In this document: positions 40,391-50,343 of the stretch, piece by piece | Position numbering within the stretch: position 1 is the stretch's first letter | How the letters are laid out: every line of letters begins with the position of its first letter | Source: Thermoplasmatales archaeon I-plasma | GTDB lineage: Archaea > Thermoplasmatota > Thermoplasmata > Thermoplasmatales > GCA-001856825 | Direction of reading: 5' to 3' | Assembly: GCA_001856825.1 (NCBI GenBank) | Contig: ATMD01000001.1 | Span: forward strand, 486,831-550,830 | Length of the DNA stretch: 64,000 nucleotides | Notes under the pieces: model-generated | The model's input: the letters and a program-made list of their open reading frames with translations, nothing else | Databases searched by the model: none | What the model was told of the DNA's origin: nothing | Position numbers and translations under genes: made by a program

Positions 40391-42651
40391 TGGTATCCCT
40401 TCTTCCATCTGCTGAGTATCTTATCAATACCTACGTCCATAACCCTCCCTTCCCCAGCCTTTACTGTAAAGGAATTTTCCTGAGTGTAACCAATGAGGAC
40501 AGCATCCTCCCCTAGTATCTCCAGGAACTTTTCTTCACTTTCCTTCCGCACCTCAACTATCCAGCTAGATTGCGGTTCAGAAAAGAGGGCAAAGTCGGCC
40601 CTTAATCCTAGCGGAGAAAGATCGATAGACGCTCCAATTGATGAACCCACAGTCATCTCGGAGACTGAAATTGCAATCCCACCATCTGATACGTCGTGCA
40701 ATGCACTTACGGCCCTTTCTCCAATCGCCTCAAGAAGATTCCATCCCCTTCTCTTAAGCACTCGGGGGTCGGAGTATGGAACCCTTCCACCATCCCTCTT
40801 CAGATGCCTGAAGTAAAGGGATCCTCCTAGGTCAGTTGTAGGGACCCCTACCATGTATATTGAACTTCCAACTTTCTTGAAATCGGGCGTAATGGATTTC
40901 TCAATGTCCTTTACTTTACCAACCCCGAGAATCGTCGGGAACGTAGGTATTCGTTTCCTTCCAGTTTCGTTGTAGAAGGAAACGTTTCCAGAAACAAAGG
41001 GGATATTCAGTGAGAATGCAGAATCATGAAGCCCCTGGAGCATTGAAATGAACTCACCCATTATTTCAGGTTTTTCAGGGTTTCCTGCGTTTAGGCAGTC
41101 CGAGAATCCGAGTGGCTCGGCGCCAACCGAGATGAGGTTTCTTACAGTTTCATCCACTGCCGCCATGCCGCCACGGTATGGATCAGCATGAGAATAGAAT
41201 GGGTTTGATCCATGGGTGATTGCAACCCCCGTTTTCTTGCTCCAGTCAGGTCTTATCACTGATGCATCTGTTGGGCCTTCCCTCCCAACTATGCCGCTGA
41301 AAGGGCCGATTACTGTGCTTCCCCTGACAGTATGGTCGTACTGTCTTACTGCATATTCCCTTGTTCTGATATTCTTATCTGAAAGCATGCTGAGCAGCAG
41401 CTTGCTAAAATCGGAAGGCTGCTTTGGTAAAAATTGAACCACTTTTTTATCTAATTTTGAATAAGGTCTTTCATACAATATCGGGGAGGTCATGAACTCG
41501 GTCCCGAGATCAAGTACCTTCTTACCCCTGAAGAAGATTTGCAATCTTTTCCCGTTTTGGCTTTCCCCTATCAGTGCAGCAGTGATATCCCAGTCATCCA
41601 TTATCCCAAGAACTTTATCCACATTTTCCCTCCTGACCGCAAGGAGCATTCTCTCCTGGCTTTCAGAGATCCATATTTCCCACGGTTTCATGCTAGATTC
41701 CTTAAGTGGAACACTATCAAGATGTATGATTCCCCCCATGCCTCCAGATTCAAGCATCTCTCCAACTACACTGCTTAGCCCTCCTCCTCCCAGATCCTTT
41801 AGTGCGTATATCAATCCCCTCTCATTAGCCTCCAGAACGGCGTGAATGAGTGGTTCCTTAATGATAGGACTCCCTAGCTGCACTGTTGTTATGTCTTCCT
41901 TCCCCTTTTTCATCTCTGCTGAAGCCATGTTGACGCCGTGTATTCCATCCCTTCCTGTCTTACCTCCCGCTAGTATGAGCTGAATTCCAGGTTCTGAAAT
42001 AGCAGATGACCTGATTCTATCTTTCCTCACAACACCAACGCAGCCCACATTGACAAGGACGTTTGGGGAGAAGAAATCAGAATAAACGATCCCTCCTGAT
42101 ACAGTGGGAATTCCAACACGATTCCCATAGTCCCTGATACCCGAAATTACCCCAGTTTCAATGAATCTTGGTGATGGAAATCCTTCTATCCTCTTTGTTC
42201 CAAAATATAGAACATCCGTGACCGCTATAGGTTGAGCTCCCATGCTCAATATATCCCGTAGAATTCCGCCCACCCCTGTAGCAGCTCCCCCGTAAGGCTC
42301 TATCGCGGACGGATGGTTATGGCTTTCAATTTTGAATGAAATCGCAGTTTCGTCATCTAGAGCAACCAGGCCCGCATCTCCCTCAGCAACGACCTTCTCC
42401 TTTCCGATTCCGAATATGTATTTCTTTAGATGAATTTTTGAACTCTTATAACTGCAGTGTTCACTCCATGCCTGTGCAATGGCCTGCATTTCCACATCAG
42501 TTGGATTCCTTCCTTCTTTTTCAAAGTATGACTTGATCCTGGACATCTCATCTGTGGATAGCCCCAGGTTCATCTCCCTTGAAACTTCATTGAGCTGAGT
42601 TGAAGACATCGTTACTATTGGTATTTCCTTCGAAAAATTAGGATCACTCAT
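40387..42651 (-). CDS. purL: Phosphoribosylformylglycinamidine synthase, PurL subunit
   Basis: 754 residues from ATG 42651. The ATP-grasp-like AIR synthase repeats are seen: WSEHCSYKSSK and FKIESHNHPSAIEPYGGAATGVGGI in the first half, and HGSNPFYSHADPYRGGMAAVDETVRN in the second. The C-terminal half contains SALHDVSDGGIAI. It makes FGAM from FGAR, glutamine-derived ammonia and ATP. It overlaps purS by 8 bases and purQ by 4. Confidence 0.95.
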   Translation of the reverse strand: MSDPNFSKEIPIVTMSSTQLNEVSREMNLGLSTDEMSRIKSYFEKEGRNPTDVEMQAIAQAWSEHCSYKSSKIHLKKYIFGIGKEKVVAEGDAGLVALDDETAISFKIESHNHPSAIEPYGGAATGVGGILRDILSMGAQPIAVTDVLYFGTKRIEGFPSPRFIETGVISGIRDYGNRVGIPTVSGGIVYSDFFSPNVLVNVGCVGVVRKDRIRSSAISEPGIQLILAGGKTGRDGIHGVNMASAEMKKGKEDITTVQLGSPIIKEPLIHAVLEANERGLIYALKDLGGGGLSSVVGEMLESGGMGGIIHLDSVPLKESSMKPWEIWISESQERMLLAVRRENVDKVLGIMDDWDITAALIGESQNGKRLQIFFRGKKVLDLGTEFMTSPILYERPYSKLDKKVVQFLPKQPSDFSKLLLSMLSDKNIRTREYAVRQYDHTVRGSTVIGPFSGIVGREGPTDASVIRPDWSKKTGVAITHGSNPFYSHADPYRGGMAAVDETVRNLISVGAEPLGFSDCLNAGNPEKPEIMGEFISMLQGLHDSAFSLNIPFVSGNVSFYNETGRKRIPTFPTILGVGKVKDIEKSITPDFKKVGSSIYMVGVPTTDLGGSLYFRHLKRDGGRVPYSDPRVLKRRGWNLLEAIGERAVSALHDVSDGGIAISVSEMTVGSSIGASIDLSPLGLRADFALFSEPQSSWIVEVRKESEEKFLEILGEDAVLIGYTQENSFTVKAGEGRVMDVGIDKILSRWKKGYQ

Positions 42652-42871
42652 CAACTACACACTCGTTGATTACAGGGTTAGCCAGCAACTTCTCGCAGAA
42701 GTCTTTTGCAGTCTTCCTATTCCCCTTTGAGAGGGTTATGAAGTAGACCTTTCCAGTTCTCACATCAGTGACGTTCTCATAACCGAGAAGCCTCAGTGCC
42801 TTCAGAACAGAACTTCCTTCGGAATCCTCGACCGTTTTCTTGAAGGTTACGGTGATCCTAAGTTCCACCAT
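42644..42871 (-). CDS. purS: Phosphoribosylformylglycinamidine synthase subunit PurS
   Basis: 75 residues from ATG 42871. The small dimeric adaptor contains VTFKKTVEDSEGSSVLKALRLLGYENVTDVRTGKVY, the family hallmark. It bridges PurL and PurQ. GTTTATCTAT at 42891-42900 is centred about 26 bases upstream, so this is the leaderless first gene of the purS-purL-purQ-priS-rps17e operon. An upstream start at 42907 would place the promoter inside the gene and is rejected. Confidence 0.92.
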   Translation of the reverse strand: MVELRITVTFKKTVEDSEGSSVLKALRLLGYENVTDVRTGKVYFITLSKGNRKTAKDFCEKLLANPVINECVVDE

Positions 42872-42907
42872 GCCTGCAGATATTTTTTTGATAGATAAAC
42901 TTGACAA

Positions 42908-44878
42908 TCAACTATACTTAATCACGAGGTCCATGAATATGTCAGAAACGTCTTCGCATTTGTCCGTCACAGTTTCTAGGTACTCATATATCTCCTTCAG
43001 TTTCAGCAGCTTTATGGCGTCATTCATGGCAAATATTTCCTTGTAAGATTCCTCAAGGACGTCATCTGCCTTGTTTTCAAGTTCATTGATCTTCACTGTC
43101 TCAGCCAATATGTCTGCCATGTCGTTATTGCTGAAATTTCCAAGTAGATTAAGGGCCTTGTTGACTTCAGTGACTGATTCCAGTATTATCTCGCTGAACA
43201 CATCCATGTACCGCGTTTTCTCCACCTTGAACAGAGATATCCTCTTGGCGACTGCATTGATGAAGTCAAGAATGTCATCATACTTTGTTGCGAGGTTTCC
43301 GACATCGACTGATTCCAACGGTTTCTTCATGTGGTTAACTTTTGTGTAAATCTCATGGACGATTCCATCAGCCTCATGTTCTATCCTCCTTATGCGCTCT
43401 GCTCTTTCATGGAGGTTATCGTACTTGGAAGTCATTTCAGCTAATTCGATAGCACCCTCTTTTACCTTCTCTCCTATTTTTTGGAGATATTTGGAAAATT
43501 CTAGGAATACTATTGACGAATCTTCGAGTGACAGGCCCTTCGCTTCTGTCCCGAGCAACCAGGTGAACAACGCACCAAGAAGCATGAAAACAAAGACGAG
43601 GAGAAAGAGATTGTTCCATCCATAATAGAGTTCAAATATTGGGAACATCAACGTACCAAAGACCGCACCAAGCCTGCTGAACCCGGATGCAGTACCCTGG
43701 GCTGTAGCCCTTAATCTTGTAGGAAATATTTCAGTAGGCACAATCCAAGTCGTCAGGTTCGGGCCCACATTTTCGAAGAACTGATACGCCGCAAGGACAA
43801 GAACCATTATATAAACGCCGTGGCCAAAAGTTAATGTGAACATAAGTGCAGCTGCAGCCATCCCCAGGAACCCAATTTCCTGAAGCTTCAATCTCCCAAG
43901 CCTCTCAATAATGAAGAGTGCAACAACGAAGCCTGCAAGCACTACCACATCCAGTACCATAGTACCGATGATTGCGTGCACCTTGTCCTGAATCGTAGTC
44001 CCACCGAAGCCTACCTTTTCCAATATAAGTGGAATGGAGATACCAACGCCATAAACGCCTATGTCCATGAAGAACCAGGGGATCCATGTAAACATTGTCC
44101 TTTTTCTGTATGTGCTACCGAATAGTTCAGAGACTCTTCCTCTGCGTTCCGGCTCCACACTGGAGAGGTCCTTGGTATAGTCTATCTGATATTTCTCCTT
44201 TATATCCTTTATCACCTTCTTGGCATCTTCACCCCTGTTATTTGTAAGCAACCATCTCGGAGACTCCGGCATAGTTCTTCTCAGGATTAGCACAACAACG
44301 GCAGGTACAACGCCAGACGCTAGCATTATCCTCCAGGTTGCAACCTGCATTCCAAATATATTAAGGAATTCGAATCTTCCAACGCTAAACCCAACAACCG
44401 CTGCAACTAGGGAGCCAATGCCCCAAAACATAAACGTTCTCGTTACTAGCTTCCCTCTCATCTGTTTAGGAGAAAACTCCGCCACGTATGTGGAAGAAAT
44501 AGGGTAATCTGCGCCAATTCCTATTCCAAGAAGGAGTCTGAAAATAATTAACTCATCTATATTGGTTGCCAGAGAAGTAAGAAAACCAAAGAAAATGAAG
44601 AAGATCAGGTCAATTATGTAAAGCGTCCTTCGTCCAACCCTATCGGCATATCGGCCCAAGAAAAGGGCTCCGAAAAACATTCCTATAAGTGCTGAGGATT
44701 GTAGAAGGCCAAGTTGCACTGCACCCAGCGTTTTTGAAGCAAGCCAATTCTGGGATTCAACGTAAATAAGTGCTACAGAAATTATGAAAAGGTCGTATCC
44801 ATCAAGAAAAACACCAGCCGCCGATAACGAAACGACCTTTCTCAGGAATCGATTTTGTTTCTTGGTGACCTCTTCCAT
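42908..44878 (-). CDS. MFS phosphate-type symporter fused to a PhoU-like (DUF47) domain
   Basis: 656 residues. Residues 1-445 form a twelve-helix MFS transporter of the Pho84/PHS type: FLDGYDLFIISV, GRYADRVGRRTLY, IGIGADYPISSTYVAEF, and PTEIFPTRLRATAQG. Residues 460-656 are a helical DUF47/PhoU-like domain with two acidic metal motifs (RIEHEADGI, ELENKADDV) and PLESVDVGNLATKYDDILDFI. DUF47 proteins normally pair with PiT transporters as separate proteins. The fusion to an MFS carrier suggests a built-in regulator of uptake. The substrate phosphate is inferred from both halves. A TATA-like AT tract 26 bases upstream suggests a leaderless message. Confidence 0.88.
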   Translation of the reverse strand: MEEVTKKQNRFLRKVVSLSAAGVFLDGYDLFIISVALIYVESQNWLASKTLGAVQLGLLQSSALIGMFFGALFLGRYADRVGRRTLYIIDLIFFIFFGFLTSLATNIDELIIFRLLLGIGIGADYPISSTYVAEFSPKQMRGKLVTRTFMFWGIGSLVAAVVGFSVGRFEFLNIFGMQVATWRIMLASGVVPAVVVLILRRTMPESPRWLLTNNRGEDAKKVIKDIKEKYQIDYTKDLSSVEPERRGRVSELFGSTYRKRTMFTWIPWFFMDIGVYGVGISIPLILEKVGFGGTTIQDKVHAIIGTMVLDVVVLAGFVVALFIIERLGRLKLQEIGFLGMAAAALMFTLTFGHGVYIMVLVLAAYQFFENVGPNLTTWIVPTEIFPTRLRATAQGTASGFSRLGAVFGTLMFPIFELYYGWNNLFLLVFVFMLLGALFTWLLGTEAKGLSLEDSSIVFLEFSKYLQKIGEKVKEGAIELAEMTSKYDNLHERAERIRRIEHEADGIVHEIYTKVNHMKKPLESVDVGNLATKYDDILDFINAVAKRISLFKVEKTRYMDVFSEIILESVTEVNKALNLLGNFSNNDMADILAETVKINELENKADDVLEESYKEIFAMNDAIKLLKLKEIYEYLETVTDKCEDVSDIFMDLVIKYS

Positions 44879-45045
44879 TTATTGACGAATTACCGCATAT
44901 CATAATTAAATTATCCATTGTTTCAGGTGTTATAGAAGGTTGAAATTGTTTGACTTAAGAGAATAGACTAAAATTGTGTAATCCCCCAGTCCCAGGGACC
45001 TTCCCAATCTTTGAATAAGAAAGTTACATTTCAAGTACCTTCGAA

Positions 45046-46857
45046 TTAAGATGTCATCTTCGAGGTGTACTCTTGATGCGCCTTGAAGATGGCATTCCAT
45101 GTAACCAGACCAATTACCCTGTTATCCTCCTTGGTTACAATGGGAATATGAGAAATATTGTTTACAGAAAGTTTTTTCATGACGTCAAGAAGAGTGTCAT
45201 CTTCGTGAGCATATACCACATTCCTCGTCATTACGTGAGAGACAGACTCCATGTCCTGATGTATCAATTTCACTTGGATCAGATCGGATTTTGTGACTAT
45301 TCCAACAAGCTTTGCATTCTCAGTTACAGGGATGCCTGTTACTCCTCTCTCTTCCATAAGTCGCAATGCATTCGAAACTGGTGTTGCAGGGTCTATGGTT
45401 GGAATGTCAGTTGACATTGCATCCCTTGCTGAAAGGTATGACAGAACGGGTATGTTATACTCTCCCCTGTGGGCCTGGGATTCCGACCTGTTTCTAACCT
45501 GACTTCTGTAGATTGAATATCTATACCCCACAATATAGTAAGATATTACAACTGCAACCATCGATGGTATCATTACCTCCAAGCTACCCGTCATCTCGCT
45601 TACCATAAGAACTACAGCAATTGGAGTTCTCCCGACACCTGCAAATAATGCCATCATACCAACTAGTACGAATGGTGCGGGCGAAAGAACTAAGGTGGGA
45701 TTTATCATATGTACTCCAGTCCATGTCGCTGCTCCAACAAATCCGCCAATTACCAGAGATGGAGCAAATACACCAGCACTCCCGCCTGAAGAGATTGTAA
45801 AAGATGTAGCTACTATCTTTGCAAAGGCCACTATAATAAGAGCTGCAAGTATTGGGACAACGAAGTAAACCGGTTCAGCCGATTTTAAGTTACCGTCCAT
45901 CAGATATTGAAGATACCCATAGCTCATTCCGACAGTCTGTGGAAAGAACATTGCTATGATTCCAGCGATCCCGCCACCAATCATGGGCTTCAGGAACTTC
46001 TTCACCTTCAATTTAGTGAAAAGCCCCCTTACCCAATAGAAGAACGAAGAGTAGAATTTTCCAACTAGTCCGCATATAATTCCAAGAACCGCGTAAAGAA
46101 TGAGGTTCAAGGGATGATCGAAAGTATATGGCGAGGATAGGCTGAACATGGGTGAAAAATTGGTTAGGGAGGCAAATATAACATAGCCTACCGGTGACGC
46201 AATGAAAGCTGGAGTAAGTGCCTCAACTTCCATATCGCCTCCACTGTATAGTATCTCGGCACTCAGTATGGCACCAGCGAATGGAGAACGGAATATTGCC
46301 CCAATCCCAGCCCCGATTCCAGCTGCAACGGCTATCCTCCTGTCCCTGTTTGACATTCCAAATGCAGTTGCAACATAAGACCCGAATCCAGCGGAGATCT
46401 GAGCTGTTGGTCCCTCCCTACCTCCGCTTCCACCAGAACCAATCGTGATAGCAGAGGCAATCATCTTCACTATTGGAACCCTCTTCCTTATGACACCATT
46501 CCTATTGTGGAATGCGTCAATAGCTGCATCAGTGCCATGACCTTCAGCCTCCGGGGCAAAGTAAAAGATGATGAGACCTACAATAAGCCCGCCCAAAGCA
46601 AGGGAAACTGGTATCAGGAAGTAATGTGGGGAAATAGTGGGTGGGACAGCCAGCTCTCCTGCTGGGTTAGGAGGGTAAAAACCTGTTATCCTTCCAAGGA
46701 AATTATCGGTGGAGAATTGAATCAGATAATAAAAGATGGTGGCACCAATACCGGCAACAATCCCGATCAATAGGCCAACTATTACCCATTTTCCGAGATA
46801 GCTTGAATTTATGAAGTTCTTAAAATCCAGCCGTTTGTGCCATCGTCCTTCAGTCAT
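45046..46857 (-). CDS. CLC-family chloride channel or H+/Cl- antiporter with two CBS domains
   Basis: 603 residues. The CLC core (1-430) has GSGGSGGREGPTAQ with the gating Glu, and SGGSAGVFAPSLVIGG. The first anion loop reads GHGTD in place of GSGIP, as in an archaeal and bacterial subgroup. Two CBS domains follow at about 455-600 (RDAMSTDIPTI, VTGIPVTENAKLVGIVT, VMTRNVVYAHED, ISHIPIVTKED) and may sense adenine nucleotides. It moves chloride or a similar anion; in an acidophile it could aid acid resistance. It stands alone. Confidence 0.92.
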   Translation of the reverse strand: MTEGRWHKRLDFKNFINSSYLGKWVIVGLLIGIVAGIGATIFYYLIQFSTDNFLGRITGFYPPNPAGELAVPPTISPHYFLIPVSLALGGLIVGLIIFYFAPEAEGHGTDAAIDAFHNRNGVIRKRVPIVKMIASAITIGSGGSGGREGPTAQISAGFGSYVATAFGMSNRDRRIAVAAGIGAGIGAIFRSPFAGAILSAEILYSGGDMEVEALTPAFIASPVGYVIFASLTNFSPMFSLSSPYTFDHPLNLILYAVLGIICGLVGKFYSSFFYWVRGLFTKLKVKKFLKPMIGGGIAGIIAMFFPQTVGMSYGYLQYLMDGNLKSAEPVYFVVPILAALIIVAFAKIVATSFTISSGGSAGVFAPSLVIGGFVGAATWTGVHMINPTLVLSPAPFVLVGMMALFAGVGRTPIAVVLMVSEMTGSLEVMIPSMVAVVISYYIVGYRYSIYRSQVRNRSESQAHRGEYNIPVLSYLSARDAMSTDIPTIDPATPVSNALRLMEERGVTGIPVTENAKLVGIVTKSDLIQVKLIHQDMESVSHVMTRNVVYAHEDDTLLDVMKKLSVNNISHIPIVTKEDNRVIGLVTWNAIFKAHQEYTSKMTS

Positions 46858-47116
46858 TTGAAAGTATCATCGGATAATGTAATATTACTTATTATTTTCC
46901 GGAACCTTTTACCACTATTTTAGAATTAAGTCCACTTATAGGGCAAAGGATCCTTGCAAATGACCTCTAAGTTTTTGTTCCGAAAAGTACCAAATTTATT
47001 TGACCATTCGAAAAGATGTTGCTCTTACACCAGTATAAAATGTGAAAGGAGCGCTAAAACAAATAAATACAAAATAATAAAAAATATTGGATTCCTTTTG
47101 TGAAGATACCTTGCCT

Positions 47117-48787
47117 TTATTCCTCCTGTGTTACGTACTGTGTTCCCAAGGTTGCAATCTCTTCAATGTCTTCAGTTCTGTATCCACTATAGAGTGACCA
47201 GAAGTAGAACACAAGAGCTACAACAGCAACGACTATGAGATCAATAGGGAACTTTAGAATGCCGATCCCACCGAAAGTTACCCCACCGATGTAGGACAGT
47301 ATGACCAGCGCTATGATATAAACTGGTACCCATGCCCCAGCCTTCAGGTCCTTCGCGGAGAACGAGCCAGGGGCCTTGAATCCATAGACCATTACTGCCC
47401 AAACAATAAGGCCGATGCCTATCGCTATGGCAAGGTAACCTACTAGTGGCCATCCGCTCCAGTATACTATCTCTGATGCGCCTATAAATGCAATGGGAGA
47501 AAGAATAGATGCAGCTCCTAGTCTAAACGGTCTCTTGAAGTCCGCAGCATGTTTTCTGAAAGTCATCAAGGCGCTTCCACCCACAATGTACGTGAATACT
47601 GTTGCACTAGTTATGAAGCCGACCATTTTGTACCAGCTGGGGAATGGGGCAAAGAAGATGAACCCGATTATTAGGGAAATGAGTAGTGGAAGGAATGGAA
47701 TCCTGTGCTTTTCGTTGATTTTGATCATTCTCTTAGGGAAGAATCCTAACGTTCCTAGTCCATACAATGTTCTCTGTGAAGTACCAAGATAAACGTTAAG
47801 GGTTCCGGATGGAGAAACGTACGCGTCTGCGAACAGAAGGTATGTCAGCCAGACCAGCCCGGCCGAAGAGGCAAGCGTAGCGAACGGGGCAGTTACCACT
47901 CCCCCAGATAGTGCACTCCAAGATCCTGGACTAATTCCAATTGAAGCCCAGTTGACCTGCCCTATGAAAACGACTTGCAATAGTGTATAAAGGGCAATAC
48001 CTATGAGAACGGAACCAACTGTTGCTATGGGAATCGATCTCTGTGGCGTCTTGGCCTCTCCTCCATAGTCAAGTGCTTGCCTGAATCCCAAGTATGAGAA
48101 GACTATTCCTGAAAGGGATACTGCCGCGAATACATTTGCCCATCCGTACGGGACTAATCCTGTGTGAAGTACAAAGTTTCCAATGTTGAAATGCACCGCA
48201 AACAACAGCAACACTGTTCCTAGTGGAATAATCAGTTTCCACCACGTCATTCCCGTATTCGTCTTTCCCATTATTTTAACGCCCAGATAGTTCAGGAAGA
48301 AGAAGAATATCATCAGCAGTGCTGCTAGTATTATTCCTACTCCCGATAGTACGGCAGTTGGAGTAACCAACCCAGGTATGTAAGTACCCGCATATGTTAT
48401 AACAGCTTCTGCCTCTATAGCAGGCACTGAGACGGCAGACAAGAAATAAGCCCACCCAAACATGTAACCTGCGAAAGAGCCGTGTGAGTACTGTCCATAT
48501 CTCACGATTGCACCTGACCTCGGTAACATTCCACCGAGTTCAGCGTAAACGACCGCAATCGATAGAACAATTAGTCCGCCAATTATCCATGCAAATATAG
48601 CTCCTGGACCTGCGAGTATTGCCGCACCGGAAGCGGCAAACAGCCAGCCTGAACCTATTATTCCACCTAGACTGAGGAACAATAAATCCCAGGTCGTGAG
48701 CGCACGCCTCAGTTTTTTGTCAGATTTCACCGCAGTCTCTTCAACTGCTGCCTTGGTGACATTTCCTGACGTTTTTTCTATTGTCAA
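47117..48787 (-). CDS. APC-superfamily amino-acid permease
   Basis: A 556-residue transporter with twelve or more hydrophobic helices. The first helix carries SLGGIIGSGWLFAASGAAILAG, the APC substrate-site motif; FSYLGFRQALDYGGEAKTPQRSIP is the typical helix 6 region and following loop. The start is a TTG with GAGGTG about 6 bases upstream, which decides it. The hydrophilic N terminus of about 28 residues is cytoplasmic. Specificity is not readable. It differs from the permease at 4883 by sequence and is not in an operon with enzymes. Confidence 0.87.
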   Translation of the reverse strand: MTIEKTSGNVTKAAVEETAVKSDKKLRRALTTWDLLFLSLGGIIGSGWLFAASGAAILAGPGAIFAWIIGGLIVLSIAVVYAELGGMLPRSGAIVRYGQYSHGSFAGYMFGWAYFLSAVSVPAIEAEAVITYAGTYIPGLVTPTAVLSGVGIILAALLMIFFFFLNYLGVKIMGKTNTGMTWWKLIIPLGTVLLLFAVHFNIGNFVLHTGLVPYGWANVFAAVSLSGIVFSYLGFRQALDYGGEAKTPQRSIPIATVGSVLIGIALYTLLQVVFIGQVNWASIGISPGSWSALSGGVVTAPFATLASSAGLVWLTYLLFADAYVSPSGTLNVYLGTSQRTLYGLGTLGFFPKRMIKINEKHRIPFLPLLISLIIGFIFFAPFPSWYKMVGFITSATVFTYIVGGSALMTFRKHAADFKRPFRLGAASILSPIAFIGASEIVYWSGWPLVGYLAIAIGIGLIVWAVMVYGFKAPGSFSAKDLKAGAWVPVYIIALVILSYIGGVTFGGIGILKFPIDLIVVAVVALVFYFWSLYSGYRTEDIEEIATLGTQYVTQEE

Positions 48788-49064
48788 AGGAACACCTCAA
48801 CATTGATTATGAAACTACTATTATTTAATCATTATCAGAATTCTGAGCTTTAGTTTAAATACTAAAGGCTCGAAAGCCTTCGATAGACCAACTAATTTGC
48901 CCTTTTATATTCGTCTTTATTTTGAATACCATTTTGCAAAATGGACCCCGTGATTTGGACCAAAAGTAATTTCCCCATTTAGGGCCATAAAAGTCAAATC
49001 AGTCTAGTCTGCAGAGTTTTCCTGAAGGACATTTGAAAATACTAGATTGTAATTCATAGATATT
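48788..49064. other. Divergent intergenic region with a 16-base palindrome
   Basis: Between the permease (leftward) and the ArsA-like gene (rightward). ATTAAATAAT near 48818-48829 suits the leftward promoter. AAGGCT-CGAA-AGCCTT (48865-48880) and the perfect palindrome CCATTTTGCAAAATGG (48929-48944) are possible regulator sites. No gene is visible. Confidence 0.4.
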
Positions 49065-49874
49065 GTGATATTTGCATTCGTTGGCAAGGGTGGAGTTGGG
49101 AAGACGACTATTGCATCTGCGACTGCATTGGGTCTTTCTGCAACTGGAAAGACTGCATTAGTGTCTAGTGACTTCATGCCTTCGCTTAGATACCTGTTTC
49201 CATCAAATCCGAAAAACATTGAAGTTATTGAGTTAGGCCAGAAAGAAGTGGCAGAAAGATGGAAAGAGACATACGGTAAGGAGGTTGTTACCGTCCTCAA
49301 GAATCTTTTTGAAGTTGAGGACTGGGTTCTTGACCATATCGCAGAAAGCCCCGGTGTTGCAGAAGAATTTATGATCTCTAATATAATGGAACTCGATCTT
49401 TCTAGAAAGTACGAATACGTAGTGTGGGACACGGCTGCGTCGTCATCAACAATGCACCTCATCTTCCTTCAAAAGGAATTTTATGACCATCTGAGCAGGG
49501 ATGTTAAGATATACTTAAAACTGAGGGACACGGTCAGGTCTGACAAGATTCTATCCCTTCTAGAAAGATGGAGGACACTTGCAACGAATGTCTGGAAACA
49601 ATTACTTTCTACTAGATTCTTCCTCGTAACAACTGGCGATGAGCTAAGCATGGTTCAGGCGTACCAAATTCGTGATGATCTAAGGAAGATGGGGATTGAA
49701 GTGGTCTCCACAATATGCAACCGTGTTTCTACAGGATGTAAGGGAAATATGAAAATCAACGTTCCGGAGACTAGGGGTTCTGCCAGGGATATAGTTTATT
49801 CCGTATACAGACATCTCGAGGATAACGGACTAATCAGGCAGCTTCAAGAAGCTGCAAGTGACCAAAAAGCTTAG
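49065..49874 (+). CDS. ArsA/Get3-like P-loop ATPase
   Basis: 269 residues from a GTG start. GKGGVGKTT at 8-16 is the deviant Walker A motif of the MinD/ArsA class, with its signature Lys. The switch II region reads WDTAASSSTMHLIFL in place of DTAPTGHTLRLL of Get3, and no CxxC zinc pair is present. SRDVKIYLKLRDTVR and TRFFLVTTGDELSMVQA are typical of ArsA-like proteins. It starts 32 bases before moaC on the same strand, so it may help deliver metal or cofactor to Mo/W enzymes; this is inference. Confidence 0.8.
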   Translation: MIFAFVGKGGVGKTTIASATALGLSATGKTALVSSDFMPSLRYLFPSNPKNIEVIELGQKEVAERWKETYGKEVVTVLKNLFEVEDWVLDHIAESPGVAEEFMISNIMELDLSRKYEYVVWDTAASSSTMHLIFLQKEFYDHLSRDVKIYLKLRDTVRSDKILSLLERWRTLATNVWKQLLSTRFFLVTTGDELSMVQAYQIRDDLRKMGIEVVSTICNRVSTGCKGNMKINVPETRGSARDIVYSVYRHLEDNGLIRQLQEAASDQKA

Positions 49875-49906
49875 TAAGTATCCTTATTCCTAAATGATAA
49901 CTCAAT

Positions 49907-50338
49907 ATGATAGACATCAGTGAAAAGGAAGTTGTCAAAAGGGAAGCAATCGCTGAGGGATTTATATCCCTAAAGAAGGCAACAATCAATGCAATCCTAG
50001 ACGGCAAGGTGAAAAAGGGGAATGTTATAGAAGCTTCGAAAATTGCAGGCGTTCTTGGAGCGAAGATGACGCCTCAAATTATCCCTCACTGCCATCCTAT
50101 TCCACTGGAATCAGTCAGTACCCAGGTAGAAGTTAAGGAAGATAGGGTGACTGTAGCCTGTAATGTCAAGGCACAGTACAAGACAGGGGTTGAAATGGAA
50201 GCCCTGACCTGTGTCAACTCCATGCTTCTGACTATATGGGATATGGTAAAATACCTAGAAAAAGATAGAATGGGGCAATACCCAAAAACCCAGATATCAG
50301 GAATAAAAGTTCAAATGAAGAAGAAATCCAAGGACTGA
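49907..50338 (+). CDS. moaC: Cyclic pyranopterin monophosphate synthase MoaC
   Basis: A 143-residue enzyme that, after MoaA, forms cPMP in molybdopterin synthesis. KMTPQIIPHCHPIPLESV holds the active-site His residues, and GVEMEALTCVNSMLLTIWDMVKYLEK is the second conserved block with the catalytic Lys at the end. Length is slightly short, as in archaea. It is followed by moaB 5 bases later. Confidence 0.95.
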   Translation: MIDISEKEVVKREAIAEGFISLKKATINAILDGKVKKGNVIEASKIAGVLGAKMTPQIIPHCHPIPLESVSTQVEVKEDRVTVACNVKAQYKTGVEMEALTCVNSMLLTIWDMVKYLEKDRMGQYPKTQISGIKVQMKKKSKD

Positions 50339-50343
50339 TTAGG

